A stretch of 64,000 bases of DNA from an uncultured SAR86 cluster bacterium (lineage in GTDB: Bacteria; Pseudomonadota; Gammaproteobacteria; Magnimaribacterales; AG-339-G14), in assembly GCA_902536295.1 (NCBI GenBank), contig CACAWS010000005.1:1-64000 (forward strand), read 5' to 3'. Positions 51,456 to 59,967 of this stretch are shown here, one piece after another. Both the position numbers and the translations under genes were made by a program. The notes under the pieces are model-generated. The model was not told the origin of the DNA. It searched no databases and worked only from the letters and a program-made list of their open reading frames with translations. Numbering within the stretch: position 1 is the stretch's first letter; each line of letters begins with the position of its first letter.

Positions 51456-52472
51456 ATGAAAAATACATTAATTTTAACTCTTTTATTTGCTCAAACCCTT
51501 AGCTTGTTAGCTAAGGAAGTAAATGTTTATACTTCAAGACACTACGACTCAGACGAACTTCTCTATCAGGAGTTCACAGAAGAGACTGGAATTAAAGTAA
51601 ATATTATTTCAGGGAAAGGAGGGGCGCTCCTAGAAAGATTAAAATTTGAAGGTAAAAATTCACCGGCTGATATTTTCTTCACCGTTGATGCGGGAAATTT
51701 ATGGAAGGTGCAAAAAGAGGGATTATTTCAGCCAATAACGTCTCAGTTAGCACTCTCTAAAGTTTCAAATAACTTAAGAGGGCCTAACAATGAATGGACT
51801 GCCATTGCAAAAAGATCAAGAGTGATTTTTTATAATCCTGACAACGTAAGCGACGATGAAATAAAAAATATATCTTACGAATCACTTGCCGATAATAAAT
51901 GGAAAGGAAGAATAGTAATCCGAAGTTCAAGCAATATGTACAACCAATCCTTAGTAGCTTCCTTAATCGATAGGAATGGAGAGCAAAATACTGAAAGATG
52001 GGCTAAATCTTTAGTGGAAAATTTTGCTCGCAAACCTCAAGGAAATGACAGGGCGCAAATTATGGCTGTTGCCAATGGCGAAGCTGATCTAGCAATCGCG
52101 AATAGTTATTATATTGGAGTTATGCTCTCTGGAGATGCAGGGGAAGAACAACTTAGTGCAGCTAAAAAAGTGAAACTCGTCTTTCCAAATCAACTATCAT
52201 CAGGCGCTCATGTAAATATTAGTGGTGCAGGTATTCTTAAATATGCTCCAAATGTTGAAAATGCGAACTTATTCATAGAATTCCTTCTATCTGATCGAGT
52301 CCAAGAGAGTATGGTAAAGAAATCTTATGAATATCCAATAGCTAAGGTTCCCATCAGCGATGAGATGGCTAGTTTTGAAACTGATTTTAAAGAAGACAGC
52401 GCTTCTGTAAAAAAGTTTGGAGAGTTAAACCCTGCTGCAATAAAATTAATGGATAGAGTAGGCTGGAAATAG
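51456..52472 (+). CDS. fbpA: Ferric-iron ABC transporter, periplasmic substrate-binding protein (FbpA/FutA type)
   Basis: 338 residues. A signal peptide (MKNTLILTLLFAQTLSLLA) is followed by the mature KEVNVYTSRHYDSDELL. VYTSRHYDSD near residue 25 and the C-proximal tyrosines (ANSYYIGVML near 213) are the Fe-binding elements of the FbpA/FutA/IdiA family, as is FSGAH-like SSGAHVNISGAGI near 248. It captures Fe(III) in the periplasm for the permease encoded next. It is probably repressed by Fur under iron-replete conditions, given the Fur box over its promoter. Confidence 0.93.
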   Translation: MKNTLILTLLFAQTLSLLAKEVNVYTSRHYDSDELLYQEFTEETGIKVNIISGKGGALLERLKFEGKNSPADIFFTVDAGNLWKVQKEGLFQPITSQLALSKVSNNLRGPNNEWTAIAKRSRVIFYNPDNVSDDEIKNISYESLADNKWKGRIVIRSSSNMYNQSLVASLIDRNGEQNTERWAKSLVENFARKPQGNDRAQIMAVANGEADLAIANSYYIGVMLSGDAGEEQLSAAKKVKLVFPNQLSSGAHVNISGAGILKYAPNVENANLFIEFLLSDRVQESMVKKSYEYPIAKVPISDEMASFETDFKEDSASVKKFGELNPAAIKLMDRVGWK

Positions 52473-52498
52473 TCATATTTTAAAGTAAGAAAATTTAT

Positions 52499-54100
52499 AT
52501 GGTTTCTTGGAAAATGTTACCTTTTATAGTGGCAGTAGTATTTATAACTCCCATTCTAATTGTCCTTACAAGCTTATTTGGAGAATATTCAGATAACTGG
52601 AGTCATTTAATAGAATTTGTCCTTCTAGATTATATCTCTAGTTCGATCTTATTAGTTTTGGGTGTTTCTTTAGGTGTTTTAGTTATCGGAGTTTTATCAG
52701 CATACCTTGTTACGAATTATAGTTTTTATGGAAAAAATACTTTTGAGTGGGCACTATTATTGCCGCTTGCTATTCCGCCCTACATACTAGCTTATACGTT
52801 TACAGGTTTGTTTGATGCAAACGGCGATGCAAACATTTTAATTAGATACTTATTTAATTTGAATAATGATTTTGTTTTTTTCCCAAACGTTAGAAATATC
52901 ACGGGAGCGATAATAGTTTTTTCATTTACATTGTATCCATACGTATATTTAGTAACTAGAAGCGCTTTTTTAAATCAATCTAATTCGATAAAGGAATCAG
53001 GAAGACTATTGGGGTTAGGTCAAATAAGTATATTCTCAAAAATTTCTTTACCCCTAGCACGTCCAGCCTTTATAGCTGGATTGATGTTGGTAATAATGGA
53101 AACTCTTTCAGATTTTGGAGCAGTTGATCATTTTGCAGTTCAAACATTTACCACTGGAATCTTTAGGACTTGGTATGGGTTGTACGATTTGAATACTGCC
53201 ATGCAACTATCTTCTTTGTTGCTCATGATTATTTTTCTTTTTTATTTTTTAGAAAGATTTTCTAGGGAAGGTATTAGCTATACTAATGACAATTCAACAT
53301 TTAAAACCGCATCTGTTACAGGTCTCAAAGGGCTTAAATCGTTATTGGCATCGACATTTTGCTTCATTCCAATCTTTATTGGTTTTATTCTGCCCATCAT
53401 TGAACTCAGCCTTTGGGCATTTGAAACGAATGTAGATATTTTCAATAATAAATTCCTCGTTGGCTCCTTCAATACAATTACGCTTGGACTTTTTACTGGT
53501 CTAATTTGCGCCTTACTTGCGATAGTAATTAATTTTTCTATTCGTTTTACTAAAAATAAATTTTTAGAACGCTTAAATTCTTTGATGTCTATAGGTTATG
53601 CGATTCCAGGTTTAATACTGGCGGTCGGAATTACTAGATTTTTAGTCTTTTCTGATCAAAATCTATTTACAAATATAAATTTCGTAATAACTGGATCTTT
53701 AGTTGGTTTATTTTTAGCGTACATAATCAAGTCTTACGCACTTGCGAATTCTTCTATTGAATCAGGATATGAGAGAATAAGTAATTCCATCGATAATTCA
53801 GCTCAACTTTTAGGCTCTTCTGGCGGCAAACTTTTAGGAAGAATTCATTTTCCTTTGATGAGAACCAGTTTTTTAACAGCAGTATTGCTGGTGACTTCTG
53901 AAGTAGTTAAAGAACTTCCTGCGACGCTTATTTTAAGACCTTTCAATTTTGATACGCTTGCTGTAATTACATATACCTATGCTGCCGAAGAAAGAATGTA
54001 TCAAGCGGCTATGCCGTCTTTAGCCATAGTGATAATTGGAATAATTCCCATAATTTTTCTCACTAAAATGATAAGGTCATCAAGAATAAAAAACTCATGA
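52499..54100 (+). CDS. fbpB: Ferric-iron ABC transporter permease (FbpB type)
   Basis: 533 residues with two fused permease halves, about 12 membrane helices in total. Each half carries a binding-protein-dependent transport (EAA) loop: LLGLGQISIFSKISLPLARP near residue 176 (GLGQISIFSKISLP) and LLGSSGGKLLGRIHFPLMR near 440 (LGSSGGKLLGRIHFP). It forms the inner-membrane channel for iron. It starts 26 nt after fbpA and overlaps fbpC by 4 nt, so the three genes form one operon. Confidence 0.93.
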   Translation: MVSWKMLPFIVAVVFITPILIVLTSLFGEYSDNWSHLIEFVLLDYISSSILLVLGVSLGVLVIGVLSAYLVTNYSFYGKNTFEWALLLPLAIPPYILAYTFTGLFDANGDANILIRYLFNLNNDFVFFPNVRNITGAIIVFSFTLYPYVYLVTRSAFLNQSNSIKESGRLLGLGQISIFSKISLPLARPAFIAGLMLVIMETLSDFGAVDHFAVQTFTTGIFRTWYGLYDLNTAMQLSSLLLMIIFLFYFLERFSREGISYTNDNSTFKTASVTGLKGLKSLLASTFCFIPIFIGFILPIIELSLWAFETNVDIFNNKFLVGSFNTITLGLFTGLICALLAIVINFSIRFTKNKFLERLNSLMSIGYAIPGLILAVGITRFLVFSDQNLFTNINFVITGSLVGLFLAYIIKSYALANSSIESGYERISNSIDNSAQLLGSSGGKLLGRIHFPLMRTSFLTAVLLVTSEVVKELPATLILRPFNFDTLAVITYTYAAEERMYQAAMPSLAIVIIGIIPIIFLTKMIRSSRIKNS

Positions 54101-54753
54101 CTCAGAAAATTTTAAAAATTGAAGATTTGGCGCTTTCTTATGCAAATCAAAAAGTTTTAAAAGATGTAAATCTAGAATTGTCAAAGGGAGAAAGAGTTTC
54201 AATTTTAGGAGAATCAGGTTCAGGAAAAAGTTCTCTTCTAAGATGTATTGCTGGATTTGAGCCAGTAAATAATGGAAAAATTTTCATAAAAAACAAATTA
54301 GTGTCATCAAATAATCTTATGATTCCGACAGAGAAAAGAAATGTTGGCATGGTTGCTCAAGAAAAAGCATTATTTCCTCACTTAACTGTAAAGAAAAATA
54401 TTTCATTTGGCATTGAAAGAAAGAAAAACAAAGACGAGGTAGTAAACGAACTAACCAATTTATTCAAAATTACAAATCTTATAGATAAGTTACCGAGACA
54501 AATTTCAGGAGGTGAACAGCAGCGAGTTGCCTTTGCAAGATCTCTTGCTCCGAGTCCAAATTTACTCATGCTAGACGAACCTTTCAGTGCCTTAGACGAC
54601 GAGCTCAAGCAAGAATTGTATTACGAATTAGACAAGATTTTTGATAAACAGGAACTATCTATTTTGTTGGTCACACATGATCATGAAGAAGCAAAAATTT
54701 TAACTTCAAGATTATTTAAGCTGACTCAAGGCTCTCTAATTTCGATTGAATAG
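54097..54753 (+). CDS. fbpC: Ferric-iron ABC transporter ATP-binding protein (short FbpC type)
   Basis: 218 residues. A complete nucleotide-binding domain: Walker A GESGSGKSS near residue 37, Q-loop VAQEKALFP near 87, signature ISGGEQQRVAFARS near 136, Walker B LLMLDEPFSALDD near 155, and the switch histidine in LVTHDHEEA near 190. FbpC proteins are often about 350 residues with a C-terminal regulatory domain; this one ends after the NBD, so that regulation is missing. It energises FbpB. ATGA coupling with fbpB. Confidence 0.92.
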   Translation: MTQKILKIEDLALSYANQKVLKDVNLELSKGERVSILGESGSGKSSLLRCIAGFEPVNNGKIFIKNKLVSSNNLMIPTEKRNVGMVAQEKALFPHLTVKKNISFGIERKKNKDEVVNELTNLFKITNLIDKLPRQISGGEQQRVAFARSLAPSPNLLMLDEPFSALDDELKQELYYELDKIFDKQELSILLVTHDHEEAKILTSRLFKLTQGSLISIE

Positions 54754-54754
54754 A

Positions 54755-54777
54755 AAAATTTAATCAAATTTTTTATT
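54755..54777 (+). terminator. Weak AT-only hairpin after the iron-transporter operon
   Basis: AAAATTT (54755-54761) and AAATTTT (54766-54772) flank a 4-nt loop and are followed by TTATT. It contains no G-C pairs, so stability is doubtful, but its position just after fbpC fits a terminator. Confidence 0.25.
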
Positions 54778-54803
54778 GATGACTATTACACATGAAGATT
54801 GCC

Positions 54804-54824
54804 GTTTAAAATAGATTTTTAAAC
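54804..54824. promoter_or_regulatory. Palindrome just upstream of the hydroxy-acid dehydrogenase gene, possible operator
   Basis: GTTTAAAA (54804-54811) and TTTTAAAC (54817-54824) are exact reverse complements separated by TAGAT. The palindrome ends 4 nt before the start codon, so a bound repressor would block transcription or initiation. The regulator is unknown. Confidence 0.3.
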
Positions 54825-54828
54825 TATC

Positions 54829-55983
54829 ATGCCTAGAAAACTTAAAAACTGTAACAACTTTCAAGATTTAAAAAATTTAGCAAGAAGAAGATTGCCTGAT
54901 CCAATTTTTCACTACATTGATGGTGCTGCAGAAGATGAGACTACTTATCAAAGAAATACAGAGGCATTCCATGATGTTGATTTAGTTCCAAATGTTCTTG
55001 CTGGGGTTGAAAACATTGACATGTCAGTAAAGGTAATGGGTTATGAGTTAGGGCTACCAATTTTTTGTTCTCCAACTGCTTTACAAAGATTATTTCATCA
55101 TCAAGGTGAAAGAGCGGTTGCTAAAGCTGCTGAAAAGTTCAATACGTTGTTTGGTGTGTCTTCTTTGGGCACCGTAAAACTGAAAGACATCGATGAAATG
55201 ATCAATACTCCAAAAATGTTTCAATTCTATTTTCATAAGGATAGAGGTCTAAATGATTCTATGATTGTCATGGCCAAAGAAGCTAACTTTGAAATTTTAA
55301 CCTTAACGGTTGACACAATCACAGGGGGTAATCGAGAGAGAGATTTAAGAACAGGTTTTACTACACCTCCAAAATTAACTCCAAAAAGTATTTTTCAGTT
55401 CGGGATAAAACCTGCATGGGCTTTAAATTATTTATTTAGAAAAAAATTCGAACTTTCTCAATTATCAAGTCATGTGAAAGAGGGAACAAATATTGCAATA
55501 TCTGTTGGAGATTATTTTACGACTATGCTTGATCAGAGTATGACATGGGATGAAGTTATAAAGCTTAAAGAAAACTGGGGTAGAAAATTTTGTCTCAAAG
55601 GTATTATGAGTCCGGGCGATGCTAGAAAAGCAGTAGAAATGAAAGCTGACGCAATTATGGTTTCTAATCATGGCGGCAGACAGCTTGATGGTGGAAGAAG
55701 TTCTTTTGACCAACTGGACGAAATTCTACAAGAGGTAGGAGGTGAAATTGAGGTAATTCTTGATGGCGGCATACAAAGAGGCACCCACGTTTTAAAAGCT
55801 TTGGCAATGGGTGCAACAGCTTGCTCTGGAGGAAGGATGTATTTATTTGGGTTAGCTGCTGCAGGTCAAAAAGGCGTAGAAAAAGCCCTAGGAAATATGA
55901 AAAATGAAATCGAAAGAGATATGAAATTAATGGGAGTAAAAAAAATTAGTGAATTAAATTCATCTATGATCAGATTTCGCTAG
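54829..55983 (+). CDS. FMN-dependent alpha-hydroxy-acid dehydrogenase (LldD family)
   Basis: 384 residues, family length. FHYIDGAAEDETTYQRNT near residue 26, FCSPTALQRLFHHQGE near 77 (SPTALQRL), TVDTITGGNRERD near 162, and the active-site NHGGRQLDGGRSSFD near 272 with its catalytic histidine identify the L-lactate/glycolate/mandelate oxidase-type fold. The reaction is oxidation of a 2-hydroxy acid to the 2-oxo acid. The substrate, perhaps lactate, is not fixed by sequence. Followed by two GST genes in the same direction. Confidence 0.92.
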   Translation: MPRKLKNCNNFQDLKNLARRRLPDPIFHYIDGAAEDETTYQRNTEAFHDVDLVPNVLAGVENIDMSVKVMGYELGLPIFCSPTALQRLFHHQGERAVAKAAEKFNTLFGVSSLGTVKLKDIDEMINTPKMFQFYFHKDRGLNDSMIVMAKEANFEILTLTVDTITGGNRERDLRTGFTTPPKLTPKSIFQFGIKPAWALNYLFRKKFELSQLSSHVKEGTNIAISVGDYFTTMLDQSMTWDEVIKLKENWGRKFCLKGIMSPGDARKAVEMKADAIMVSNHGGRQLDGGRSSFDQLDEILQEVGGEIEVILDGGIQRGTHVLKALAMGATACSGGRMYLFGLAAAGQKGVEKALGNMKNEIERDMKLMGVKKISELNSSMIRFR

Positions 55984-56032
55984 TAATGACTAATAAAAAA
56001 AGATAATTTATATTTTTTAATTGGGAGAAAAA

Positions 56033-56875
56033 ATGTCAGATTCACAATACACCCCACCAAAAGTCTGGAAGTGGGACAGCAAAAATGGTGGTAAATTTGC
56101 AAACATAAATAGACCAATTTCTGGATCTACGCATGAAAAAGAATTGCCAGTCGGTAAGCATCCAATACAACTTTATTCTTTGGGAACACCAAATGGAATA
56201 AAGGTGACGGTAATGTTAGAAGAGCTTTTAGCTTTGGGTCATGAGGGAGCAGAATACGACGCTTTCTTGATTAACATTGGTAATGGAGATCAATTTGGAA
56301 GTGGCTTTGTAGAGATTAACCCTAACTCAAAAATTCCTGCTTTACTTGATCGAAGTACTGACCCTAACACTAGAGTTTTCGAGTCTGGCGCAATGTTAGT
56401 CTATCTAGCTGAAAAATTTGGAGAATTTTTACCCACGAATACTTTAAACAGAGCTGAATGCATGTCTTGGTTATTTTGGCAAATGGGAAGTGCTCCATAT
56501 CTTGGAGGGGGTTTTGGACACTTCTATGCTTACGCTCCAGAGAAATATGAATACCCAATCAATCGATTTGCTATGGAAGTGAAAAGACAATTAGATGTTC
56601 TAGATAAGAATTTAGCTGATAGGAAATTTATTTGTGGAGACGAATACACCATTGCAGATATTGCAATTGCACCTTGGTATGGCTCTTTAGTTCTTAGGAA
56701 TATTTATAACGCTGCAGAGTTTTTAGACGTAGCTTCTTACGAAAACGTTGTTCGATGGGCTACGGAGGTCTCAGAGCGTGAGGCCTATAAAAGAGGGTCT
56801 AGAGTTAATAGATCTCCAGATCAATTGAAAGACAATGCAATATTAGAACGTCACGATGCAAGTGACTTAGATTGA
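56033..56875 (+). CDS. yghU: Glutathione S-transferase, YghU/Ure2-like
   Basis: 280 residues from the ATG at 56033 (MSDSQYTPPKVW). GGGAG 5 nt upstream supports this over an in-frame TTG four codons earlier. The long N-terminal lead (YTPPKVWKWDSKNGGKFANIN; PPKVWKWDSKNGG) and GKHPIQLYSLGTPNG near residue 41 are typical of YghU, a disulfide-bond reductase using two glutathiones. The thioredoxin domain has NPNSKIPALLD near 95 and ESGAMLVYLAEKFG near 116; the C-terminal helical domain carries YTIADIAIAPW near 202. Two nt before the next GST gene. Confidence 0.9.
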   Translation: MSDSQYTPPKVWKWDSKNGGKFANINRPISGSTHEKELPVGKHPIQLYSLGTPNGIKVTVMLEELLALGHEGAEYDAFLINIGNGDQFGSGFVEINPNSKIPALLDRSTDPNTRVFESGAMLVYLAEKFGEFLPTNTLNRAECMSWLFWQMGSAPYLGGGFGHFYAYAPEKYEYPINRFAMEVKRQLDVLDKNLADRKFICGDEYTIADIAIAPWYGSLVLRNIYNAAEFLDVASYENVVRWATEVSEREAYKRGSRVNRSPDQLKDNAILERHDASDLD

Positions 56876-56877
56876 AT

Positions 56878-57621
56878 ATGAGTAATTCACTCAAAATATA
56901 TGGTGTGCCAATGTCTCAAGCGTGCCGATCTTTGATATGGCTTTTGTTGAATAAAAAGATTAAATTTGAATTAATCTTAACTATGCCAGGTTCTAAACAA
57001 GAAAATGGAACAAGACACCCGTCGTATCTTGAAAAGTTTCCAAATGCCACTATTCCTGCATTAGAAGATTCTGATACAGGATTTTTACTCTCTGAATCTC
57101 ATGCAATCATGTGTTATCTCTGTAATAAACATGAATGGTATGATTTTTATCCTAAAGAAATTGAAGCTAGAGCAAAAGTAGATGACTTTCTTCATTATCA
57201 CCATAGAAAAGTAAAAGAGGCATCCCTCGCTTATTTTGCGCCAAAAGTAAGAACAGATCTCAATCTACCTGAAAATCTCATAGAAATTTCTAGAAAGTCT
57301 TTTAATGATTCTTTGAATGCACTTGAAACAAATTGGCTAAATAAAAATAAATTTATTACTGGAGATAACGTTACCTTGGCTGATCTAGCTGCCTATGTGG
57401 AAATTGGCCAATTAAGAGATTGCTACACTAATCTTTATGATTTTAAAGAGCTGCCAAATATTCAACGATGGATAGAAGATATGACTAATGTAGATGGTCA
57501 TGATGATGCTCATCTTGTACTTAAAGAATTAGGAGATATAAGTGTTAGTCCTCCGGCTATGGAAGATATTGCAAAGGCAAACATAACAGGCTTCAAGAAA
57601 ATATTAGAACTGTCTTCTTAA
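56878..57621 (+). CDS. Glutathione S-transferase (theta-like)
   Basis: 247 residues from the ATG at 56878; a TTG at 56872 overlapping the yghU stop is an alternative. YGVPMSQACRSLIWLLL near residue 7 is the N-terminal glutathione segment with a serine (SQACRS) typical of theta-class GSTs, NATIPALEDSDTG near 56 and SESHAIMCYLCNKH near 72 complete the G-site, and VTLADLAAYVEIGQL near 162 marks the C-terminal domain. The substrate is unknown. It is encoded in tandem with yghU. Confidence 0.88.
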   Translation: MSNSLKIYGVPMSQACRSLIWLLLNKKIKFELILTMPGSKQENGTRHPSYLEKFPNATIPALEDSDTGFLLSESHAIMCYLCNKHEWYDFYPKEIEARAKVDDFLHYHHRKVKEASLAYFAPKVRTDLNLPENLIEISRKSFNDSLNALETNWLNKNKFITGDNVTLADLAAYVEIGQLRDCYTNLYDFKELPNIQRWIEDMTNVDGHDDAHLVLKELGDISVSPPAMEDIAKANITGFKKILELSS

Positions 57622-57629
57622 ATTTTTTT

Positions 57630-58025
57630 ATGAATCTACCGATAGGTCTTTGGCGAAAAGCTGCACTTTTCAGTTTCTCTTTTATATTTATTTACGTTGG
57701 CATTGATCACTTTCTAAATCCAAAATTTTATCTTTCTATTATGCCGCCCATCCTACCGTTTCATTTAGCAGCGGTATTAGTAAGTGGATTTTTTGAGATA
57801 ATTGGCGGAATTGGGATACTTATTCCATCTTTAAGAAAAAAGGCAGCATGGGGTTTAGCTGCGTTGATAGTTGCTGTTTATCCTGCGAATATTTACATGG
57901 CTTTGTCTCCAGATACCTTTCCTGAATATTCGATAAATCTATTATATTTTCGATTAGTTTTACAATTTGTTATATTTTATTGGGCTTATTTAATTACTAC
58001 ACAAAAATTTAACCCAGCTAGATAA
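57630..58025 (+). CDS. DoxX-family membrane protein
   Basis: 131 residues, four membrane helices. FIYVGIDHFLNPKFYLSIMP near residue 20 (GIDHFLNPKFY) and SGFFEIIGGIGILIP near 50 are DoxX/SURF4-like motifs, followed by YPANIYMAL near 87. Members are linked to redox homeostasis and thiosulfate or thiol metabolism, but the role here is not known. It follows the GST genes by 8 nt in the same direction, consistent with a redox-related operon. Confidence 0.83.
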   Translation: MNLPIGLWRKAALFSFSFIFIYVGIDHFLNPKFYLSIMPPILPFHLAAVLVSGFFEIIGGIGILIPSLRKKAAWGLAALIVAVYPANIYMALSPDTFPEYSINLLYFRLVLQFVIFYWAYLITTQKFNPAR

Positions 58026-58044
58026 GAAAACTTAAATTTTTTTT

Positions 58045-58782
58045 ATGTTCAAAACTTCCTTTAAAAGAACCTCAGTCATAGTTTTTTGTTTCGGTCTTTT
58101 AATTGCATATATGCCTGAAATTACAAGTGACATAGATAAAGACAACTCTAAACAAAAAATAGGTTTCTTCGGTCCAATGAAAAGCTTTGACACGGCTCAA
58201 ACTACATTTGAGAAATTATCTAATGGTGGAATGAGAGCCACTATTTATCATGAGGCTATGAAAGGAGTAACTGTTGAACATTTAAGATGGTGGTTTGAAA
58301 ACATCGACAAAATGACTACATTCAATGGCGTTGACTTCAATGGGATTGAAATTCCGAGATACCACCTTTGGCATCCTCACGATCATATAGAAGTTTACTG
58401 GAAGAAAAAGATTTTAGATGAAAATGGTAGAGTTTCAGCAGGTTCAATAATGCATATAAAAGAAACTTTTGGTGGTAATTTGGTTGACGAAAGCGTTCTG
58501 ATTACAAGGTTCGATGATCAGGAATATAATTTCCAATTAGGCATGTTTGGTATTAAAGGTGGAGAATTGATTCATGCTTATGAAGACAGTCCAGAAGGTG
58601 TTTTATTTATGACGCAATTAACCATTAGTAACGATAACCCCATCTTTGGAAACTTAATTACTTGGCTGGTCACAAAGTTTCTAGTCAACGAGGAAATTCT
58701 TAAAGCTTGGATGCAACATAATATTGAAGAATCTGGTGAGAGTGAAAATTTTATTCCTACTCTTTACAATTATTACAACTAG
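58045..58782 (+). CDS. DAPG-hydrolase (PhlG)-like domain protein
   Basis: 245 residues. A hydrophobic N-terminus (VIVFCFGLLIAYMPE, 11-25) acts as signal or anchor. The remainder matches the PhlG-type fold: HEAMKGVTVEHLRWWFEN near residue 70 (GVTVEHLRWWF) and RYHLWHPHDHIEV near 105, with a histidine cluster for zinc, and a C-terminal WMQHNIEESG near 224. PhlG cleaves a C-C bond of 2,4-diacetylphloroglucinol; relatives without the biosynthetic cluster have unknown substrates. It follows DoxX by 19 nt and precedes the Nmad3-like gene by 2 nt. Confidence 0.75.
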   Translation: MFKTSFKRTSVIVFCFGLLIAYMPEITSDIDKDNSKQKIGFFGPMKSFDTAQTTFEKLSNGGMRATIYHEAMKGVTVEHLRWWFENIDKMTTFNGVDFNGIEIPRYHLWHPHDHIEVYWKKKILDENGRVSAGSIMHIKETFGGNLVDESVLITRFDDQEYNFQLGMFGIKGGELIHAYEDSPEGVLFMTQLTISNDNPIFGNLITWLVTKFLVNEEILKAWMQHNIEESGESENFIPTLYNYYN

Positions 58783-58784
58783 TC

Positions 58785-59579
58785 TTGAAAAAAATTATTA
58801 TAAGCCGTAAAGGTTTCGATTCTAGTGCTGGCGGGGCGCCTTCACCAATTTTGGCCGATGGTAGAATTTTTTCATTACCTATTCCGCAAAGAGAAAAATC
58901 TCCCTATCGTTATAAAGACTTAAGATTTGATGAATTTGAAGGAACCGAGTTATTAAAAAAATCAGGTTCAAAGTTATCACCTAATGACTTTTGTCATTTT
59001 GATCCAATACTTAATCAAGCAATTGGCATATTTGGACAAGCAAATGCAGCACAATCTGAGTTAGACAATCTTGATGTGCAAAAGGGTGATCTTTTTTTAT
59101 TTTTTGGTTGGTTTAGAAATTATGGAGAAAAAGCAGTGAACCTCCATCATTTGTTTGGTTGGATGCAAATTGAAAAAATAATAAAAGGAGAAAAAAATAT
59201 AAAAGAATTTCTTGCATACAAAAGACTATGTCATCCACATGGATTTAAAGATGTAAGCAGATATAAAAATAATACACTTTATGTGGCTTCTAAAAAGTTG
59301 AATTTTAAAAATAGAAAGCTTAATAAACAAGGATTTGGGCTTTTTAAAAAAACGCATGAAGATCTGGTATTAACAGAGAAGAATAAAACTAGATCAAACT
59401 GGCAATTACCTAAGTCTTTTGCGAAAGCCAATAACTTGTTTATGAATAGATTGAAATGGTCAGACTCAAAATCACTAAAATTAAACTATAAGGGATTTGG
59501 TCAAGAGTTTGTTTTAAATGTCGAGGCTAATCCTAAAATAGCAAACTGGGCGATGAAGCTCATTCAAATGCACGGTTAA
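58785..59579 (+). CDS. Probable Nmad3 (nucleotide modification-associated domain 3) protein
   Basis: 264 residues, starting at TTG (58785) two nt after the preceding stop. ISRKGFDSSAGGAPSPIL near residue 6 with LADGRIFSLPIPQ, then CHFDPILN near 69, FGQANAAQSELDN near 82, VQKGDLFLFFGWFR near 97 and NLHHLFGWMQI near 116 resemble the Nmad3 family. That family was defined by comparative genomics of modified-DNA systems and has no settled biochemical role. No DNA-modification enzymes are visible nearby, so a different role is possible. I recognise the motif pattern but could not search for it. Confidence 0.6.
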   Translation: MKKIIISRKGFDSSAGGAPSPILADGRIFSLPIPQREKSPYRYKDLRFDEFEGTELLKKSGSKLSPNDFCHFDPILNQAIGIFGQANAAQSELDNLDVQKGDLFLFFGWFRNYGEKAVNLHHLFGWMQIEKIIKGEKNIKEFLAYKRLCHPHGFKDVSRYKNNTLYVASKKLNFKNRKLNKQGFGLFKKTHEDLVLTEKNKTRSNWQLPKSFAKANNLFMNRLKWSDSKSLKLNYKGFGQEFVLNVEANPKIANWAMKLIQMHG

Positions 59580-59607
59580 ACAATTTTTAAAACGTTTATA
59601 ATAAATA

Positions 59608-59946
59608 ATGGAAAACACTACAAGATATCAAAACTACAAGGATTTTTTTCCTTTTTATTTGAGAGAGCATAGTAAAAAAAGTACTAGATTACTTCACTAT
59701 TTTGGTACTTTGGGGTATCAAGTACTTTTTTGGTCGCTTTTAGTAACTCAAAACTATATATTTTTACCTTTAATTTTTCTTATGGGTTATGGTCCTGCTT
59801 GGGTTGGACACTTTTTTTATGAAAAAAATAAACCCGCTACCTTTACTTATCCATTTTGGTCTCTAAGAGGGGACCATCACATGGTTTTCTTACTTCTTAC
59901 AGGAAGATTAAAAAAAAGGTTAAACGAAGCGGGAGTGACAACTTAG
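59608..59946 (+). CDS. Mpo1-like / DUF962 membrane protein
   Basis: 112 residues. FFPFYLREHSKKSTRLLHY near residue 13 (FYLREHSKKSTRLLH), MGYGPAWVGHFFYEKNKPAT near 60 (WVGHFFYEKNKPAT) and WSLRGDHHM near 85 match DUF962. Two membrane segments lie between. The yeast homologue Mpo1 is an Fe(II)-dependent dioxygenase that shortens 2-hydroxy fatty acids; the conserved histidines are present here. A role in hydroxy-acid oxidation would be compatible with the FMN hydroxy-acid dehydrogenase upstream, but that link is only an inference. Confidence 0.85.
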   Translation: MENTTRYQNYKDFFPFYLREHSKKSTRLLHYFGTLGYQVLFWSLLVTQNYIFLPLIFLMGYGPAWVGHFFYEKNKPATFTYPFWSLRGDHHMVFLLLTGRLKKRLNEAGVTT

Positions 59947-59967
59947 TTTTTTAGGTCTTTAAATTTA

